A stretch of DNA of 64,000 nucleotides from an uncultured Clostridia bacterium (GCA_948485625.1 CAOMRW010000009.1:1-64000), one strand, 5' to 3'. Positions 25,038 to 34,029 are shown, counted from the stretch's first letter. Notes: a model not told the origin generated them from the sequence alone. Translations and numbers: made by a program.

Positions 25038-26039
25038 TTATTTCATAGCTTCTTCAACTGCAACAGCTACTGCAACAGAAGCACCAACCATTGGATTGTT
25101 TCCCATACCAATCAATCCCATCATTTCAACGTGTGCTGGAACTGATGAAGAACCTGCAAATTGTGCATCTGAGTGCATTCTTCCCATAGTATCTGTCATA
25201 CCATAAGAAGCTGGTCCAGCTGCCATATTATCTGGGTGTAATGTTCTTCCTGTTCCACCACCAGAAGCAACTGAGAAATATTTTTTACCTTGTTCAATAC
25301 ATTCTTTTTTATATGTACCTGCTACTGGATGTTGGAATCTTGTTGGATTTGTAGAATTTCCTGTTATAGAAACATCTACACCTTCCATGTGCATTATTGC
25401 TACACCTTCTCTAACATCATTTGCACCATAACATCTAACTTTTGATCTTTCTCCATCTGAATATGCTATTTCTTCTACTACATTTACTTTTCCTGTAAAG
25501 AAGTCAAAATCTGTTTTTACATATGTAAATCCATTAATTCTTGATATTACTTGTGCTGCATCTTTTCCAAGTCCATTTAATATTACTCTTAATGGTTCTT
25601 TTCTTACTTTATTTGCAGATTTTGCTATACCAATAGCACCTTCTGCTGCTGCAAAGCTTTCATGTCCTGCTAAAAATGCAAAACATTTTGTTTCTTCTGA
25701 TAATAGCATTGATGCTAAATTTCCATGTCCTAATCCAACTTTTCTATCATCTGCAACAGAACCTGGTATACAGAAAGATTGTAATCCTTCTCCTATAGCT
25801 TTTGCTGCATCAGCTGCTTTTGTGCAACCTTTTTTTATTGCAATTGCAGCTCCTAAAGTATATGCCCATGCTGCATTTTCAAAACAAATTGGTTGTATTC
25901 CTTTTACTATTTCATATGGATTAAATCCTTTTTCTTTACATATTTCTAATGCATCTTCAAAATCTTTTATTCCATATTTTTCCATAACTGGTTTTATTTG
26001 GTCTATTCTTCTTTCATAACTTTCAAATGTTACTGCCAT
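25038..26039 (-). CDS. GGGtGRT-family protein
   Basis: A 333-aa protein with the eponymous ASGGGTGRTLHPDN motif near residue 258 and the rest of this strongly conserved family, for example LGHGNLASMLL and EGAIGIAKSANKVRKEPLRVI. Members usually lie beside a NifU-like scaffold gene, as here, and have no established reaction; a role in Fe-S or sulfur-linked metabolism is inferred only from neighbours. ATG at 26039 follows GGAGGA. An MNT/HEPN pair separates it from the scaffold gene. Confidence 0.9.
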   Translation of the reverse strand: MAVTFESYERRIDQIKPVMEKYGIKDFEDALEICKEKGFNPYEIVKGIQPICFENAAWAYTLGAAIAIKKGCTKAADAAKAIGEGLQSFCIPGSVADDRKVGLGHGNLASMLLSEETKCFAFLAGHESFAAAEGAIGIAKSANKVRKEPLRVILNGLGKDAAQVISRINGFTYVKTDFDFFTGKVNVVEEIAYSDGERSKVRCYGANDVREGVAIMHMEGVDVSITGNSTNPTRFQHPVAGTYKKECIEQGKKYFSVASGGGTGRTLHPDNMAAGPASYGMTDTMGRMHSDAQFAGSSSVPAHVEMMGLIGMGNNPMVGASVAVAVAVEEAMK

Positions 26040-26124
26040 TTAATTTTCCTCCTATAATATATTTCTAAAATCACTTATAACTTTATTTTAGATTTAATTT
26101 TAAATATATATTTTATAATATTTT

Positions 26125-26520
26125 TTATATAATTTTTTTGTCAAATTCTTTTATAAAATTTTCTAATGTTTCAATATGATTTTTTAAAATTCTTTCATAT
26201 ATCTCAATAGATACACTTTCTTTATATGTATGTGCTATTAAATTTCTATCTCTTAATAAATCCATATACTTTTGTCCATCTTCTATGATTCCAAATTGAA
26301 ATGCATTTCTTATTGTAGAACCTGGTCCACATTCTGTTACTGTTTCAAAATCTTGCAAATATCTTTGTAATGCTTTCCACCAAAGTTCAAAAGTATATTC
26401 ATATGCATGTATAATCGCTGCTCTATCTTTTTCAGTGCCATTATCAGTGTTTACAAATTCTTTAAGTTTTAAAAATGCTTTTTTAAACGTCTCATAACTT
26501 TCTATTATATTATTTGGCAT
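26125..26520 (-). CDS. HEPN-type nucleotidyltransferase partner (HI0074-like)
   Basis: A 131-aa all-helical protein of the HI0074/HEPN-like substrate-binding family that pairs with minimal nucleotidyltransferases. AFEYTFELWWKAL-like and RDRNLIAHTYKES segments are seen; the RxxxxH pattern (RNLIAH) matches HEPN ribonuclease-type sites. The start is chosen at ATG 26520 since AAGGAG lies 9 nt upstream; the longer TTG start lacks spacing. It overlaps the MNT gene by 11 bp, typical of toxin-antitoxin pairs. Confidence 0.82.
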   Translation of the reverse strand: MPNNIIESYETFKKAFLKLKEFVNTDNGTEKDRAAIIHAYEYTFELWWKALQRYLQDFETVTECGPGSTIRNAFQFGIIEDGQKYMDLLRDRNLIAHTYKESVSIEIYERILKNHIETLENFIKEFDKKII

Positions 26521-26818
26521 ATATCTCAACTCCTTCTTTTAAAATATTATCTTTTATTTTATTGTCTGGACTTATACTATTAAAATTGATTAAATCTATT
26601 TTATATGGTAAATATAAATCATCTATATCATAAAATATCTTTGTATTAATAGAAGATGTCAATTTATCTCCAAATAAAGCAATATCAATATCTGAGGCAT
26701 TTCTATAATCTCCTCTTGCTCTTGAACCAAAAATTTTAGCACTTTCTACTTCTTCATATTTTTTCAATATTTCTACAATATTTTTTATAACTTTATTTTC
26801 TAAACCAAATTTTTGCAT
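26510..26818 (-). CDS. minimal nucleotidyltransferase (MNT, HI0073-like)
   Basis: A 102-aa nucleotidyltransferase with KIFGSRARGDYRNASDIDIAL, the GSx10DxD active site, near residues 28-46. In MNT/HEPN pairs this enzyme adds AMP to the HEPN partner and thereby neutralises it. ATG at 26818 follows AAAGGT. The pair is inserted between the NifU-like and GGGtGRT genes, next to a REP-like repeat, so it may have entered as a module. Confidence 0.85.
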   Translation of the reverse strand: MQKFGLENKVIKNIVEILKKYEEVESAKIFGSRARGDYRNASDIDIALFGDKLTSSINTKIFYDIDDLYLPYKIDLINFNSISPDNKIKDNILKEGVEIYAK

Positions 26819-26878
26819 TTCAATTACCTTTCACAACAAAATTGATTAAAATGTACAAATTATGTATTTATCAATATC

Positions 26879-26928
26879 TGTCCCTATGGGACAAAAATGT
26901 CCCAACAGAAACGTCCCTTTGGGACATT
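26879..26928. repeat. REP-like double palindrome
   Basis: Two stems, TGTCCC-TATGGGACA (26880-26893) and TGTCCC...GGGACA (26899-26926), with the family GTCCC/GGGAC boxes. It lies between the scaffold gene stop and the MNT/HEPN pair. Confidence 0.75.
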
Positions 26929-27619
26929 ATTCTTCTCTAGGGTCAATTTTCTTAACAGCTTCATCAAATCTTCCATATGTTCCAGAAGCTTTTTCAATTG
27001 CCTCTTTTGGGTCTATTCCTTTTTTAATATTATCCATCATTTTTCCTAAATGAACATATTTATAACCAATTATTTGGTCATCTTTATCTAATCCTAATTC
27101 AACTATGTATCCTTCTGTTAGATTTAAGTATCTTGGTCCTTTTAATTTGCTTGAATAGATTGTTCCTACTTGGCTTGTATGTCCTTTTCCTAAATCTTCA
27201 AGTCCTGCTCCTACTGGAAGCCCTCCTTCAGAGAATGCTGATTGTGTTCTTCCATATACTATTTGTAAGAATAATTCTCTCATAGCAGTATTTATTGCAT
27301 CACATACTAAGTCTGTATTTAATGCTTCTAATATTGTTTTTCCTACTAAAATTTCTCCTGCCATAGCTGCTGAATGTGTCATTCCTGAACATCCTATTGT
27401 TTCTACTAATGCTTCTTGGATTATTCCCTCTTTTACATTTAATGTTAATTTACATGCTCCTTGTTGTGGTGCACACCATCCTATACCATGTGTTAATCCA
27501 GATATATCTTTTATTTCCTTTGCTTTAACCCATTTTCCTTCTTCTGGAATTGGTGCTGGCCCATGGTCTACTCCTTTTGCAACTGTGCACATTCCTTCTA
27601 ATTCTTTTGAATAAATCAT
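26927..27619 (-). CDS. NifU-like iron-sulfur cluster scaffold partner of GGGtGRT
   Basis: A 230-aa protein of the NifU_N-like family found next to GGGtGRT genes. Cys residues in GIGWCAPQQGACKL and VETIGCSGMTHSAAMAGE are the likely cluster-binding positions, and a further VSDAINTAMRELF-type helix follows. It is annotated in the family as an Fe-S assembly scaffold, without biochemical proof. ATG at 27619 follows AAGGGAG. It is upstream of GGGtGRT on the same strand. Confidence 0.82.
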   Translation of the reverse strand: MIYSKELEGMCTVAKGVDHGPAPIPEEGKWVKAKEIKDISGLTHGIGWCAPQQGACKLTLNVKEGIIQEALVETIGCSGMTHSAAMAGEILVGKTILEALNTDLVCDAINTAMRELFLQIVYGRTQSAFSEGGLPVGAGLEDLGKGHTSQVGTIYSSKLKGPRYLNLTEGYIVELGLDKDDQIIGYKYVHLGKMMDNIKKGIDPKEAIEKASGTYGRFDEAVKKIDPREE

Positions 27620-27656
27620 CTTTTTTGCTCCCTTCGTTTCATATTTTAATACTATA

Positions 27657-28385
27657 TTATATATTAGGATTCTCTCCTAAAATTGATAACAACTTTATTT
27701 TCTTTTTTAAGAACCATCCCCGATGTGACATTATTATCTGATTTTTTGCCTTTTTGTCTTTTGTTGCTATATATTCTATGTTTTGTTCTGCTAAATAATT
27801 TTCTGTATCATAGTCTACTATATTTTTAATGTTTTTTATGTATATGCTTTCTTCATATCTTTCTCTTCTTCTTACAACTTTTTCTCCTAGTATATATCTT
27901 TCTAAAATTTCTCTTTCTTTTTTGTTTAGTTGCTCTTGTTTAATTCCTAAATAGTTGTATCTCCATATTATATGTCTTTCATAACTTGAAAATTTCGATT
28001 TGTTTAAGTCTTCATAGTCATACTCTATTTTAAATTTTATTCCTTCAATTTGTATTGTCAAATTTGTCCATGTTGGTACAATTTCTATTTTTCTAAATTC
28101 TTCTCTTAGTAATGAAATTTTTTCATATAAGATATTTACTAGCTTAAGATATTCTTTTTCGTCCAAATTAAATTTATGTGGTATTTCATAGACATTAACA
28201 GGGTTCTTTTTAAATATTCCTTTTGGAATATAATAAAAGAATAATTCCCCTGTTTTGTTTCCATCAATTCTGTCCATGATTGAAGCATATAAATACATTT
28301 TATCCCATTTTTCAGGAATCATATAAAATATTCTTCTTTGTATATCTTCATACATCTCTTTTATTTTCTTTGTATGTTTTAACAT
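27657..28385 (-). CDS. YezG-like (DUF600) immunity/antitoxin family protein
   Basis: A 242-aa protein. The N-terminal half matches the YezG/DUF600 family: IPEKWDKMYLYASIMD, a FFYY strand, NVYEIPHKFN, WTNLTIQIEG, FKIEYDYEDL and ERHIIWRYNYLGI. Family members protect against LXG/YeeF-type toxins; no toxin is seen here. The C-terminal third is extra and basic. Its last 23 codons run into a REP-like sequence (CATCGGGGATGGTTCTT), so the natural end may have been replaced. That tail holds the only other in-frame CGG on this strand. Confidence 0.75.
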   Translation of the reverse strand: MLKHTKKIKEMYEDIQRRIFYMIPEKWDKMYLYASIMDRIDGNKTGELFFYYIPKGIFKKNPVNVYEIPHKFNLDEKEYLKLVNILYEKISLLREEFRKIEIVPTWTNLTIQIEGIKFKIEYDYEDLNKSKFSSYERHIIWRYNYLGIKQEQLNKKEREILERYILGEKVVRRRERYEESIYIKNIKNIVDYDTENYLAEQNIEYIATKDKKAKNQIIMSHRGWFLKKKIKLLSILGENPNI

Positions 28386-28393
28386 ATTTACCC

Positions 28394-29932
28394 CTATTCT
28401 TTGATTAATAGACTTTCTCCTGTCATTTCTTCTGGTTTTTCTATGTCCATTAAATCAAGCATTGTTGGTGCTAAATCTGCTAATTTTCCATTTTCTTTTA
28501 ATTTGTATTCTTTATTATCTGTAACTAAGATTATTGGTACAGGATTTGTTGTATGTGCTGTATGTGGTTCTCCTGTTTTATAATCTATCATTTGTTCTGC
28601 ATTTCCATGGTCTGCTGTAATTATTAAATTTCCTTGTTTCTTTTCAATTATTTCTAATACTCTTCCTACACATTCATCTACAGTTTCTACTGCTTTTATT
28701 GCTGCTTGTAAACTTCCTGTGTGTCCTACCATATCTGTATTAGCATAATTTAATATTACTACATCATATTTATCATTTTCTAAAACATTACAAACTTTAT
28801 CAGTTACTTCATATGCACTCATTTCTGGTTTCATATCATATGTTTCTACTTTTGGTGATGGTACTAATATTCTGTCTTCACCCTCATATTGTTTTTCTTC
28901 TCCACCATTAAAGAAAAATGTTACATGTGCATATTTTTCTGTTTCTGCAATTCTTAATTGTGTTTTTCCATTATTAGATACTACTTCTCCAAATGTATTT
29001 TTTAGTGGTTCTTTTCTAAATGCTACTTGTACATTTGGCATTGTTTCATCATAACTTGTAAAACATACATAATATAAATTCATTTTCTTTGTTTCAAATC
29101 CGTCAAATTGTGGGTCTACTAGTGCTCTTGTTATTTCTCTTGCTCTATCTGGTCTGAAATTAAAGAATATTACAGAATCATTTTCTTCTATTTTTGCAAC
29201 TGGTTCATTTCCATTGCATATTATTGTTGGTTCCACAAATTCATCAAATACTTCTTTTTGGTATGAATCTTCTATTGCTTTTATACTATCTCCTGCTTTT
29301 ACTCCATCACCATTTACTAAAGCATTATAACATTTTTCTACTCTTTCCCATCTTTTGTCTCTATCCATTGCATAAAATCTTCCTGAAAGTGTTGCTATTT
29401 TTCCAATTCCTTTTTCTTTTATCTTTTCTTGTAATTGTGCTATATAATTTTCTGCTGATGCTGGTGGTGTATCTCTTCCATCTAGGAAACAGTGTATATA
29501 AACATCTTCAAAATCTCTTCTTTTCGCCATTTCTAGTAGTCCATATAAATGTCTTATATGACTATGAACTCCACCATCTGAAACTAATCCTAAAATGTGT
29601 AATTTTGAATTGTTTTTCTTACAATTTTCTATTGCAGCTATAAACTCTGGATTGCTAAAAAAGTCTCCATCTTCTATAGATTTAGTAATTCTTGTCAATT
29701 CTTGATATACTATTCTTCCAGCACCTATATTTGTATGTCCTACTTCTGAGTTTCCCATTTGTCCTTCTGGTAATCCTACTTGTAATCCACTTGTATATAT
29801 ATCTGTACTAGGATATTTCTTCATTAGTTTATCAATATTAGGTGTATTTGCTAATTTTATCGCATTTCCATCTTTGTTTCTGTTATCTCCAAACCCATCT
29901 AATATCATTAGCATTGTTACTTTATCTTTCAT
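28394..29932 (-). CDS. gpmI: 2,3-bisphosphoglycerate-independent phosphoglycerate mutase
   Basis: Interconverts 3- and 2-phosphoglycerate in glycolysis using two Mn(II). LMILDGFGDN carries the first metal Asp, MGNSEVGHTNIGAGR the phosphorylated Ser, ADHGNAEQM the second metal set, and HTTNPVPIIL the end. The 512-aa length is normal. ATG at 29932 follows AAAGGA. It is the last of the gap-pgk-tpiA-gpmI glycolytic series. Confidence 0.97.
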   Translation of the reverse strand: MKDKVTMLMILDGFGDNRNKDGNAIKLANTPNIDKLMKKYPSTDIYTSGLQVGLPEGQMGNSEVGHTNIGAGRIVYQELTRITKSIEDGDFFSNPEFIAAIENCKKNNSKLHILGLVSDGGVHSHIRHLYGLLEMAKRRDFEDVYIHCFLDGRDTPPASAENYIAQLQEKIKEKGIGKIATLSGRFYAMDRDKRWERVEKCYNALVNGDGVKAGDSIKAIEDSYQKEVFDEFVEPTIICNGNEPVAKIEENDSVIFFNFRPDRAREITRALVDPQFDGFETKKMNLYYVCFTSYDETMPNVQVAFRKEPLKNTFGEVVSNNGKTQLRIAETEKYAHVTFFFNGGEEKQYEGEDRILVPSPKVETYDMKPEMSAYEVTDKVCNVLENDKYDVVILNYANTDMVGHTGSLQAAIKAVETVDECVGRVLEIIEKKQGNLIITADHGNAEQMIDYKTGEPHTAHTTNPVPIILVTDNKEYKLKENGKLADLAPTMLDLMDIEKPEEMTGESLLIKE

Positions 29933-30006
29933 TATTATGCATCCTTTCGCTCATTTCATTCACTCATCGTCATCCAAGATTTTTTCAAAATCCTGTCTGG
30001 CAAATC

Positions 30007-30753
30007 TTAAAAATTTACTATTTTAGCAAATTCGTCTGGTTTTAAACTTGCTCCACCAACTAATCCTCCATCTATATCTGACATTTCAAATAACTCTTTA
30101 GCATTTGTTGATTTCACACTACCTCCATACTGTATTATAACTCTTTCTGCTGTCATTTGTCCATAAATTTGACAAATTTTGTCTCTTATTGCCTTAATAC
30201 TATTATTAGCATCATCTGCTGTTGCAGTTTTTCCTGTTCCAATTGCCCATATTGGTTCATATGCTATTATTGTATTTTCTACTTGTTCTTGTGTTAATCC
30301 TTGTAGTGCTAATTCTGTTTGCTTTGTAATAATTTCTTCTGTTTTGTTTGCTTCTCTTTGTTCTAGAGTTTCTCCAACACATACTATTGGTTTTAATTCG
30401 TTTACAAATGCTGCTTTTATCTTTTTATTTACTGTTTCATCTGTTTCATTAAAATATTGTCTTCTTTCAGAGTGCCCTATTATAACATATTCCACTCCAA
30501 TTGATTTTAACATTTTTCCAGATACTTCACCTGTATATGCTCCTGTTTCTTCAAAATGCATATTTTGAGCACCTATTTTCACATTTGTTCCTTGTGCTGT
30601 TAATAGAGCATAGAATAAATCTGTATAAGGCACACATAATATTACTTCATTATTTGTTTTTTCTACTTGTGGTGCAAATTTCTCAATAAAATCTATTGCT
30701 TCATTTGGAAGCATATTCATTTTCCAATTCCCTGCAATTACTTTTCTTCTCAT
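30007..30753 (-). CDS. tpiA: triosephosphate isomerase
   Basis: Interconverts dihydroxyacetone phosphate and glyceraldehyde 3-phosphate. AGNWKMN (Lys13-type), IGHSERRQYF (catalytic His), AYEPIWAIGTGKTA (catalytic Glu, loop 6) and QYGGSVK are all present. The start is set at ATG 30753 (AAAAAAGGAGG upstream), giving 248 aa, the usual size; an upstream extension lies in REP-like sequence. It sits between the Nudix gene and gpmI. Confidence 0.97.
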   Translation of the reverse strand: MRRKVIAGNWKMNMLPNEAIDFIEKFAPQVEKTNNEVILCVPYTDLFYALLTAQGTNVKIGAQNMHFEETGAYTGEVSGKMLKSIGVEYVIIGHSERRQYFNETDETVNKKIKAAFVNELKPIVCVGETLEQREANKTEEIITKQTELALQGLTQEQVENTIIAYEPIWAIGTGKTATADDANNSIKAIRDKICQIYGQMTAERVIIQYGGSVKSTNAKELFEMSDIDGGLVGGASLKPDEFAKIVNF

Positions 30754-30769
30754 AAAATCCTCCTTTTTT

Positions 30770-30799
30770 GAAACATTTGGGACAGTACAAAAATGTTTC
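30770..30799. repeat. REP-like inverted repeat before tpiA
   Basis: GAAACATTT and AAATGTTTC arms around a GGGACAG box, just upstream of the tpiA ribosome-binding site and before the Nudix stop. Confidence 0.55.
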
Positions 30800-30818
30800 A
30801 TATTTTTGTCGTTTTTTG

Positions 30819-31367
30819 TCATTTATTCATATTTTCTCTTTCCTCATACAAATATTTTACTATTTGTGGCATATAAGTTCTTTTTGAAAATACATAGTTT
30901 TCATCTTTATTATCTAAAATTCTTTTTAGTTCTTCTAAAGATATATATTTAACTTCTGATAATTCTTCTTTTTGTATCTTATAATCATTTATATTATAAT
31001 CCACTATACTAAAAAAGTGATAACCAAAATAATTATTTTTCTGACTACTATTCAAATGTATTTCTTCATTTTTTGTAATACATATATTTTTTAATTCCTT
31101 TATATTGATTCCTAGCTCTTCTAAACACTCTCTCTTAGCAGCTACTTTCACATCTTCTCCTGCATCTACATGTCCTGCTGTCAATGCCCATTTACTGGGA
31201 TGATGTTTTTTGGTTGTAGCTCTCTTTTGTAATAATATTTCTCCATTTTTATTCATTATCCAGACTGCAACTTCTCTATGAAAGATACCATTTTGATGTA
31301 TTTTTTCTTTGTCTTCTACTTTTCCTATTAATTCGTTATTTTCATTTACTATATCTAATAATTCCAC
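30819..31367 (-). CDS. Nudix hydrolase (IPP isomerase-like type)
   Basis: A 182-aa Nudix protein with NENNELIGKVEDKEKIHQNGIFHREVAVWI, typical of the isopentenyl-diphosphate isomerase-like Nudix branch, and the box GHVDAGEDVKVAAKRECLEELGI. It probably hydrolyses a nucleotide rather than isomerising IPP; its substrate is unknown. It starts at GTG 31367 behind AAGGAG. It lies inside the glycolytic gene series between pgk and tpiA. Confidence 0.83.
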   Translation of the reverse strand: MELLDIVNENNELIGKVEDKEKIHQNGIFHREVAVWIMNKNGEILLQKRATTKKHHPSKWALTAGHVDAGEDVKVAAKRECLEELGINIKELKNICITKNEEIHLNSSQKNNYFGYHFFSIVDYNINDYKIQKEELSEVKYISLEELKRILDNKDENYVFSKRTYMPQIVKYLYEERENMNK

Positions 31368-31427
31368 TAACTTTCTCCTTGTTACAAAAAAATGTTATAT
31401 TATGGTAGAAATCTTATAAGTTATTAA

Positions 31428-31456
31428 ATGAGGATTTTCAACCCGTCCCCAAATCC
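31428..31456. repeat. REP-like single arm at the pgk 3' end
   Basis: Carries ACCCGTCCCCAAATCC, identical to the right arm of the palindrome at 37650-37748, after a similar GAGGATTTTCA lead. It abuts the pgk stop. Confidence 0.7.
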
Positions 31457-32640
31457 TATTTATTTTCTAGGCATTCAATTCCTGGTAATTTTTTTCCTTC
31501 TAAGAATTCTAATGATGCTCCTCCACCTGTTGATATGTGTGTCATTTTATCTGCTAATCCTGCTTTTTCTACTGCTGCTCCTGAGTCTCCTCCTCCTATT
31601 ATTGTTGTTGCTTCTAATTCTGATAGTGCTTTTGCTATTTCATTTGTCCCTATTGCAAATTGATCAAATTCAAATAGTCCTAATGGTCCATTCCATATTA
31701 CTGTTTTTGCATTTTTTAATTCTTCTTTGAACATTTCAATTGTTTTCTCTCCAATGTCAAATCCTTCCCATTCATCTGGTATTTCTGTCCATACTACTGT
31801 TTTACTTTCTGTATCTGGTTTAAATTCTTTTCCTACTTTTGTGTCTACTGGTAATAATAATTTAACACCTTTTTGTTTTGCTTTTTCCATTGCTTGTAAT
31901 GCTAAGTCTATTTTATCTACTTCACATAGTGAATTTCCTACATTATATCCTTGTGCTTTGAAAAATGTGTATGCCATTCCTCCACCTATCATTAAAGTGT
32001 CTACTTTGTCTAATAAGCTGTCTATCACTCCTATTTTGTCTGATACTTTTGCTCCTCCTAGTATTGCCATAAATGGTCTTTCTGGATTGTTTATTGCATT
32101 TCCTAATACATTTAATTCTTTTTCTATTAAAAATCCTGATACTGCTGGTATATATTCTGCAATTCCTGCTGTTGATGCATGTGCTCTATGTGCTGCTCCA
32201 AATGCATCATTTACAAATATTTCTGCCATTGATGCTAATTTTTTTGCAAATTCTGTTTCATTATCTGTTTCTTCTTTATGAAATCTTACATTTTCAAGTA
32301 ATAGTATTTCACCCTCTTTTAAATTTTCTGCTTTTGTAGTTGCATCTTCTCCTATTACATCATTTGACATGATTACTTCTGTATTTAATAATTTTGATAA
32401 TTCTTTTGCTACTGGTTTTAATGAATATTCTGGTTTTACTTCTCCTTTTGGTCTTCCTAGATGTGATGCTAATATTATTTTACAATTTTGTTCTAGTAAA
32501 TATTTTATTGTTGGAATAGCAGCTACTATTCTTGTATTGTCTGTTATATTTTGTTCTTTGTCCATTGGTACATTAAAGTCACATCTTACAAATACTTTCT
32601 TTCCTTTTAAATCAATATCTCTTACTGTTTTTTTGTTCAT
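31456..32640 (-). CDS. pgk: phosphoglycerate kinase
   Basis: Makes ATP from 1,3-bisphosphoglycerate. RCDFNVPMD (N-terminal substrate loop), SHLGRPKG, AHASTAGIAEY, MAILGGAKVSDKIGV and GGGDSGAAVEKAG (nucleotide side) are all intact. At 394 aa it has the usual size. ATG at 32640 follows GGAGGA. A motif with a dyad 100-140 bp upstream is nearly identical to one before gap. Confidence 0.97.
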   Translation of the reverse strand: MNKKTVRDIDLKGKKVFVRCDFNVPMDKEQNITDNTRIVAAIPTIKYLLEQNCKIILASHLGRPKGEVKPEYSLKPVAKELSKLLNTEVIMSNDVIGEDATTKAENLKEGEILLLENVRFHKEETDNETEFAKKLASMAEIFVNDAFGAAHRAHASTAGIAEYIPAVSGFLIEKELNVLGNAINNPERPFMAILGGAKVSDKIGVIDSLLDKVDTLMIGGGMAYTFFKAQGYNVGNSLCEVDKIDLALQAMEKAKQKGVKLLLPVDTKVGKEFKPDTESKTVVWTEIPDEWEGFDIGEKTIEMFKEELKNAKTVIWNGPLGLFEFDQFAIGTNEIAKALSELEATTIIGGGDSGAAVEKAGLADKMTHISTGGGASLEFLEGKKLPGIECLENK

Positions 32641-32741
32641 TTCTCATTCCTCCTATTTTATTATAATGTAAATATGATAACATTATAATGTTTTATAATT
32701 TGGTACTATTTATAATATTTACCTAATCTATCAAGATGATA

Positions 32742-32780
32742 CAATTTTATACCAAAAAAGAATACTTTTCAAGTATTCTT
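32742..32780 (-). promoter_or_regulatory. dyad motif upstream of pgk, shared with gap
   Basis: On the minus strand AGAATACTT-GAA-AAGTATTCT is a near-perfect dyad followed by six T; it overlaps a possible TTGAAA-17-TAAAAT promoter. 26 of 27 bases match the site at 35180-35207 before gap. It could be a terminator for the upstream small gene, an operator, or both. Confidence 0.6.
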
Positions 32781-32831
32781 TTAATTTTGCTTAATATTTT
32801 TAATTACCTATTTTATACTGTTTTATATCTA

Positions 32832-33173
32832 TTAATCCCACATTTTTGATAATTTAAAAAATCTATAATTCATAAGAACTTGCATATCAGTAAAAATTAT
32901 AATTCTTTGATTTTCATTTAAATATATATAGAATTCAGTATCTTCGTCAGATTTAATATATTCAATTTGATTAATATCTATTTTTATTGACTTTCCAAAT
33001 ACATCTCGTTTTGTTTTATTATATACAATCTGAATATAATTGTCTTCTTTATTAACTTCAGCAAAATCCATATCTATTTTTCCTACTATATTTCCTTCAA
33101 AAATTGATACTACATATTTATCTTTAAATCTATTTAATCTTTCTATTAATTCATCTACTGTTATAATTTCCAT
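32832..33173 (-). CDS. small protein of unknown function
   Basis: A 113-aa soluble protein I do not recognise. It has an N-terminal helix (TVDELIERLNRFKDKYVV) and alternating charged beta-rich segments with many Ile, Asp and Glu; no Cys, signal peptide or membrane segment. ATG at 33173 follows AAAGGAAAT. It lies between gap/33279 and pgk on the same strand, with a hairpin after it. Confidence 0.65.
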   Translation of the reverse strand: MEIITVDELIERLNRFKDKYVVSIFEGNIVGKIDMDFAEVNKEDNYIQIVYNKTKRDVFGKSIKIDINQIEYIKSDEDTEFYIYLNENQRIIIFTDMQVLMNYRFFKLSKMWD

Positions 33174-33235
33174 TTTTCTTTATTTCCTTTCTTTCACAAT
33201 TAAATATTTATATATAAGTTAATAATCATTTTATT

Positions 33236-33270
33236 TTAAAGCATTACATTTTATTCAATGTAATACTTTT
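33236..33270 (-). terminator. terminator of the coiled-coil repeat gene
   Basis: A stem AGTATTACATT/AAATGTAATGCT on the minus strand followed by TTAAAAT. Confidence 0.7.
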
Positions 33271-33278
33271 TATCAGTT

Positions 33279-33689
33279 TTATACAGTTAAAGCTCTTTCA
33301 AATGCCCTTACACCTTTTAGCGTTTTTACTTTATGCTCTCTAAGTTCTTCTATAATCTCATTTTGTTCTTTATTCTTAGTATCATTAAGACAATTCATAT
33401 TTTCTTTAAATGCAAGTTCTATATCATCAAAGATTTTTCTTTCTAATACTTTTAATTTAGTATCAATTTTTTTATTTAGCTTTTCTAATTTAGCATCAAA
33501 TTCTGTACAAATTTTTTTATTTAACTTTTCTAATTTAGCATCAAATTCTGTACAAATTTTTTTATTTAACTTTTCTAATTTAGCATCAAATTCTGTACAA
33601 ATTTCATTTTTTTGTTCTCTTAGTTTAGCGTCAAATCCCTGAATTTGCATATTTATAGCTTTAAGCTCCTTTAGTATTTCCTTTTCCAT
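33279..33689 (-). CDS. coiled-coil protein with three 15-residue repeats
   Basis: A 136-aa charged protein that looks coiled-coil throughout. A 15-residue unit (FDAKLEKLNKKICTE) is repeated about three times in tandem from the 45-bp DNA repeat at 33470-33605, each with one Cys that could cross-link neighbouring chains. The C-terminal part ends in LKGVRAFERALTV. ATG 33689 is chosen for AAAGGAGG upstream. No function is assigned. Confidence 0.68.
   Translation of the reverse strand: MEKEILKELKAINMQIQGFDAKLREQKNEICTEFDAKLEKLNKKICTEFDAKLEKLNKKICTEFDAKLEKLNKKIDTKLKVLERKIFDDIELAFKENMNCLNDTKNKEQNEIIEELREHKVKTLKGVRAFERALTV
33470..33605. repeat. 45-bp tandem repeat, about three copies
   Basis: Nearly identical 45-bp units coding for the 15-residue coiled-coil repeat of the 33279-33689 gene. 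In-frame length makes copy-number change without frameshift possible. Confidence 0.85.
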
Positions 33690-34029
33690 ACTTTTCCTCC
33701 TTTCGCCAATATTCACTACACAGCAATACTAACTTTATCTATAAATACTTATTAATCTTTTATAATTTCTTTTATAAAACAATTATATTATTATAAAATT
33801 TAATTGTCAATATTTATTTCAAAGTTTATTTTAAGATATTTCTTTATTAATTTCATTTATTTAATATTTACTTATTTATGGGAAATCAATTTCGATTAAA
33901 ATATAAATTTTTGAATAAAAACTATATTACTATATAGTGTATTCTATATATAACATATTTCTAAAAATTTGTAAACATAATTTATAATTTTTCAAACTTT
34001 TATTACACATAAAGATAACACTAAAAATA
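33690..34029. other. 340-bp A+T-rich gap between gap and the repeat gene
   Basis: It is strongly A+T-rich with no credible reading frame on either strand. It should hold the promoter of the 33279 gene. I see no clear RNA gene or repeat in it. Confidence 0.6.

Noticed and set aside
30753..30822. Longer tpiA start overlapping the Nudix gene
   Set aside because: The extension lies in REP-like sequence and the true start has AAAAAAGGAGG upstream.
31428..32339. Long Leu-rich plus-strand frames opposite pgk and other minus-strand genes
   Set aside because: They are mirror frames of A+T-rich coding DNA with poly-Leu/Phe content and no ribosome-binding sites.
33470..33605. Regular repeats that could suggest a CRISPR array
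   Set aside because: The repeats are adjacent without unique spacers and code for a 15-residue coil.
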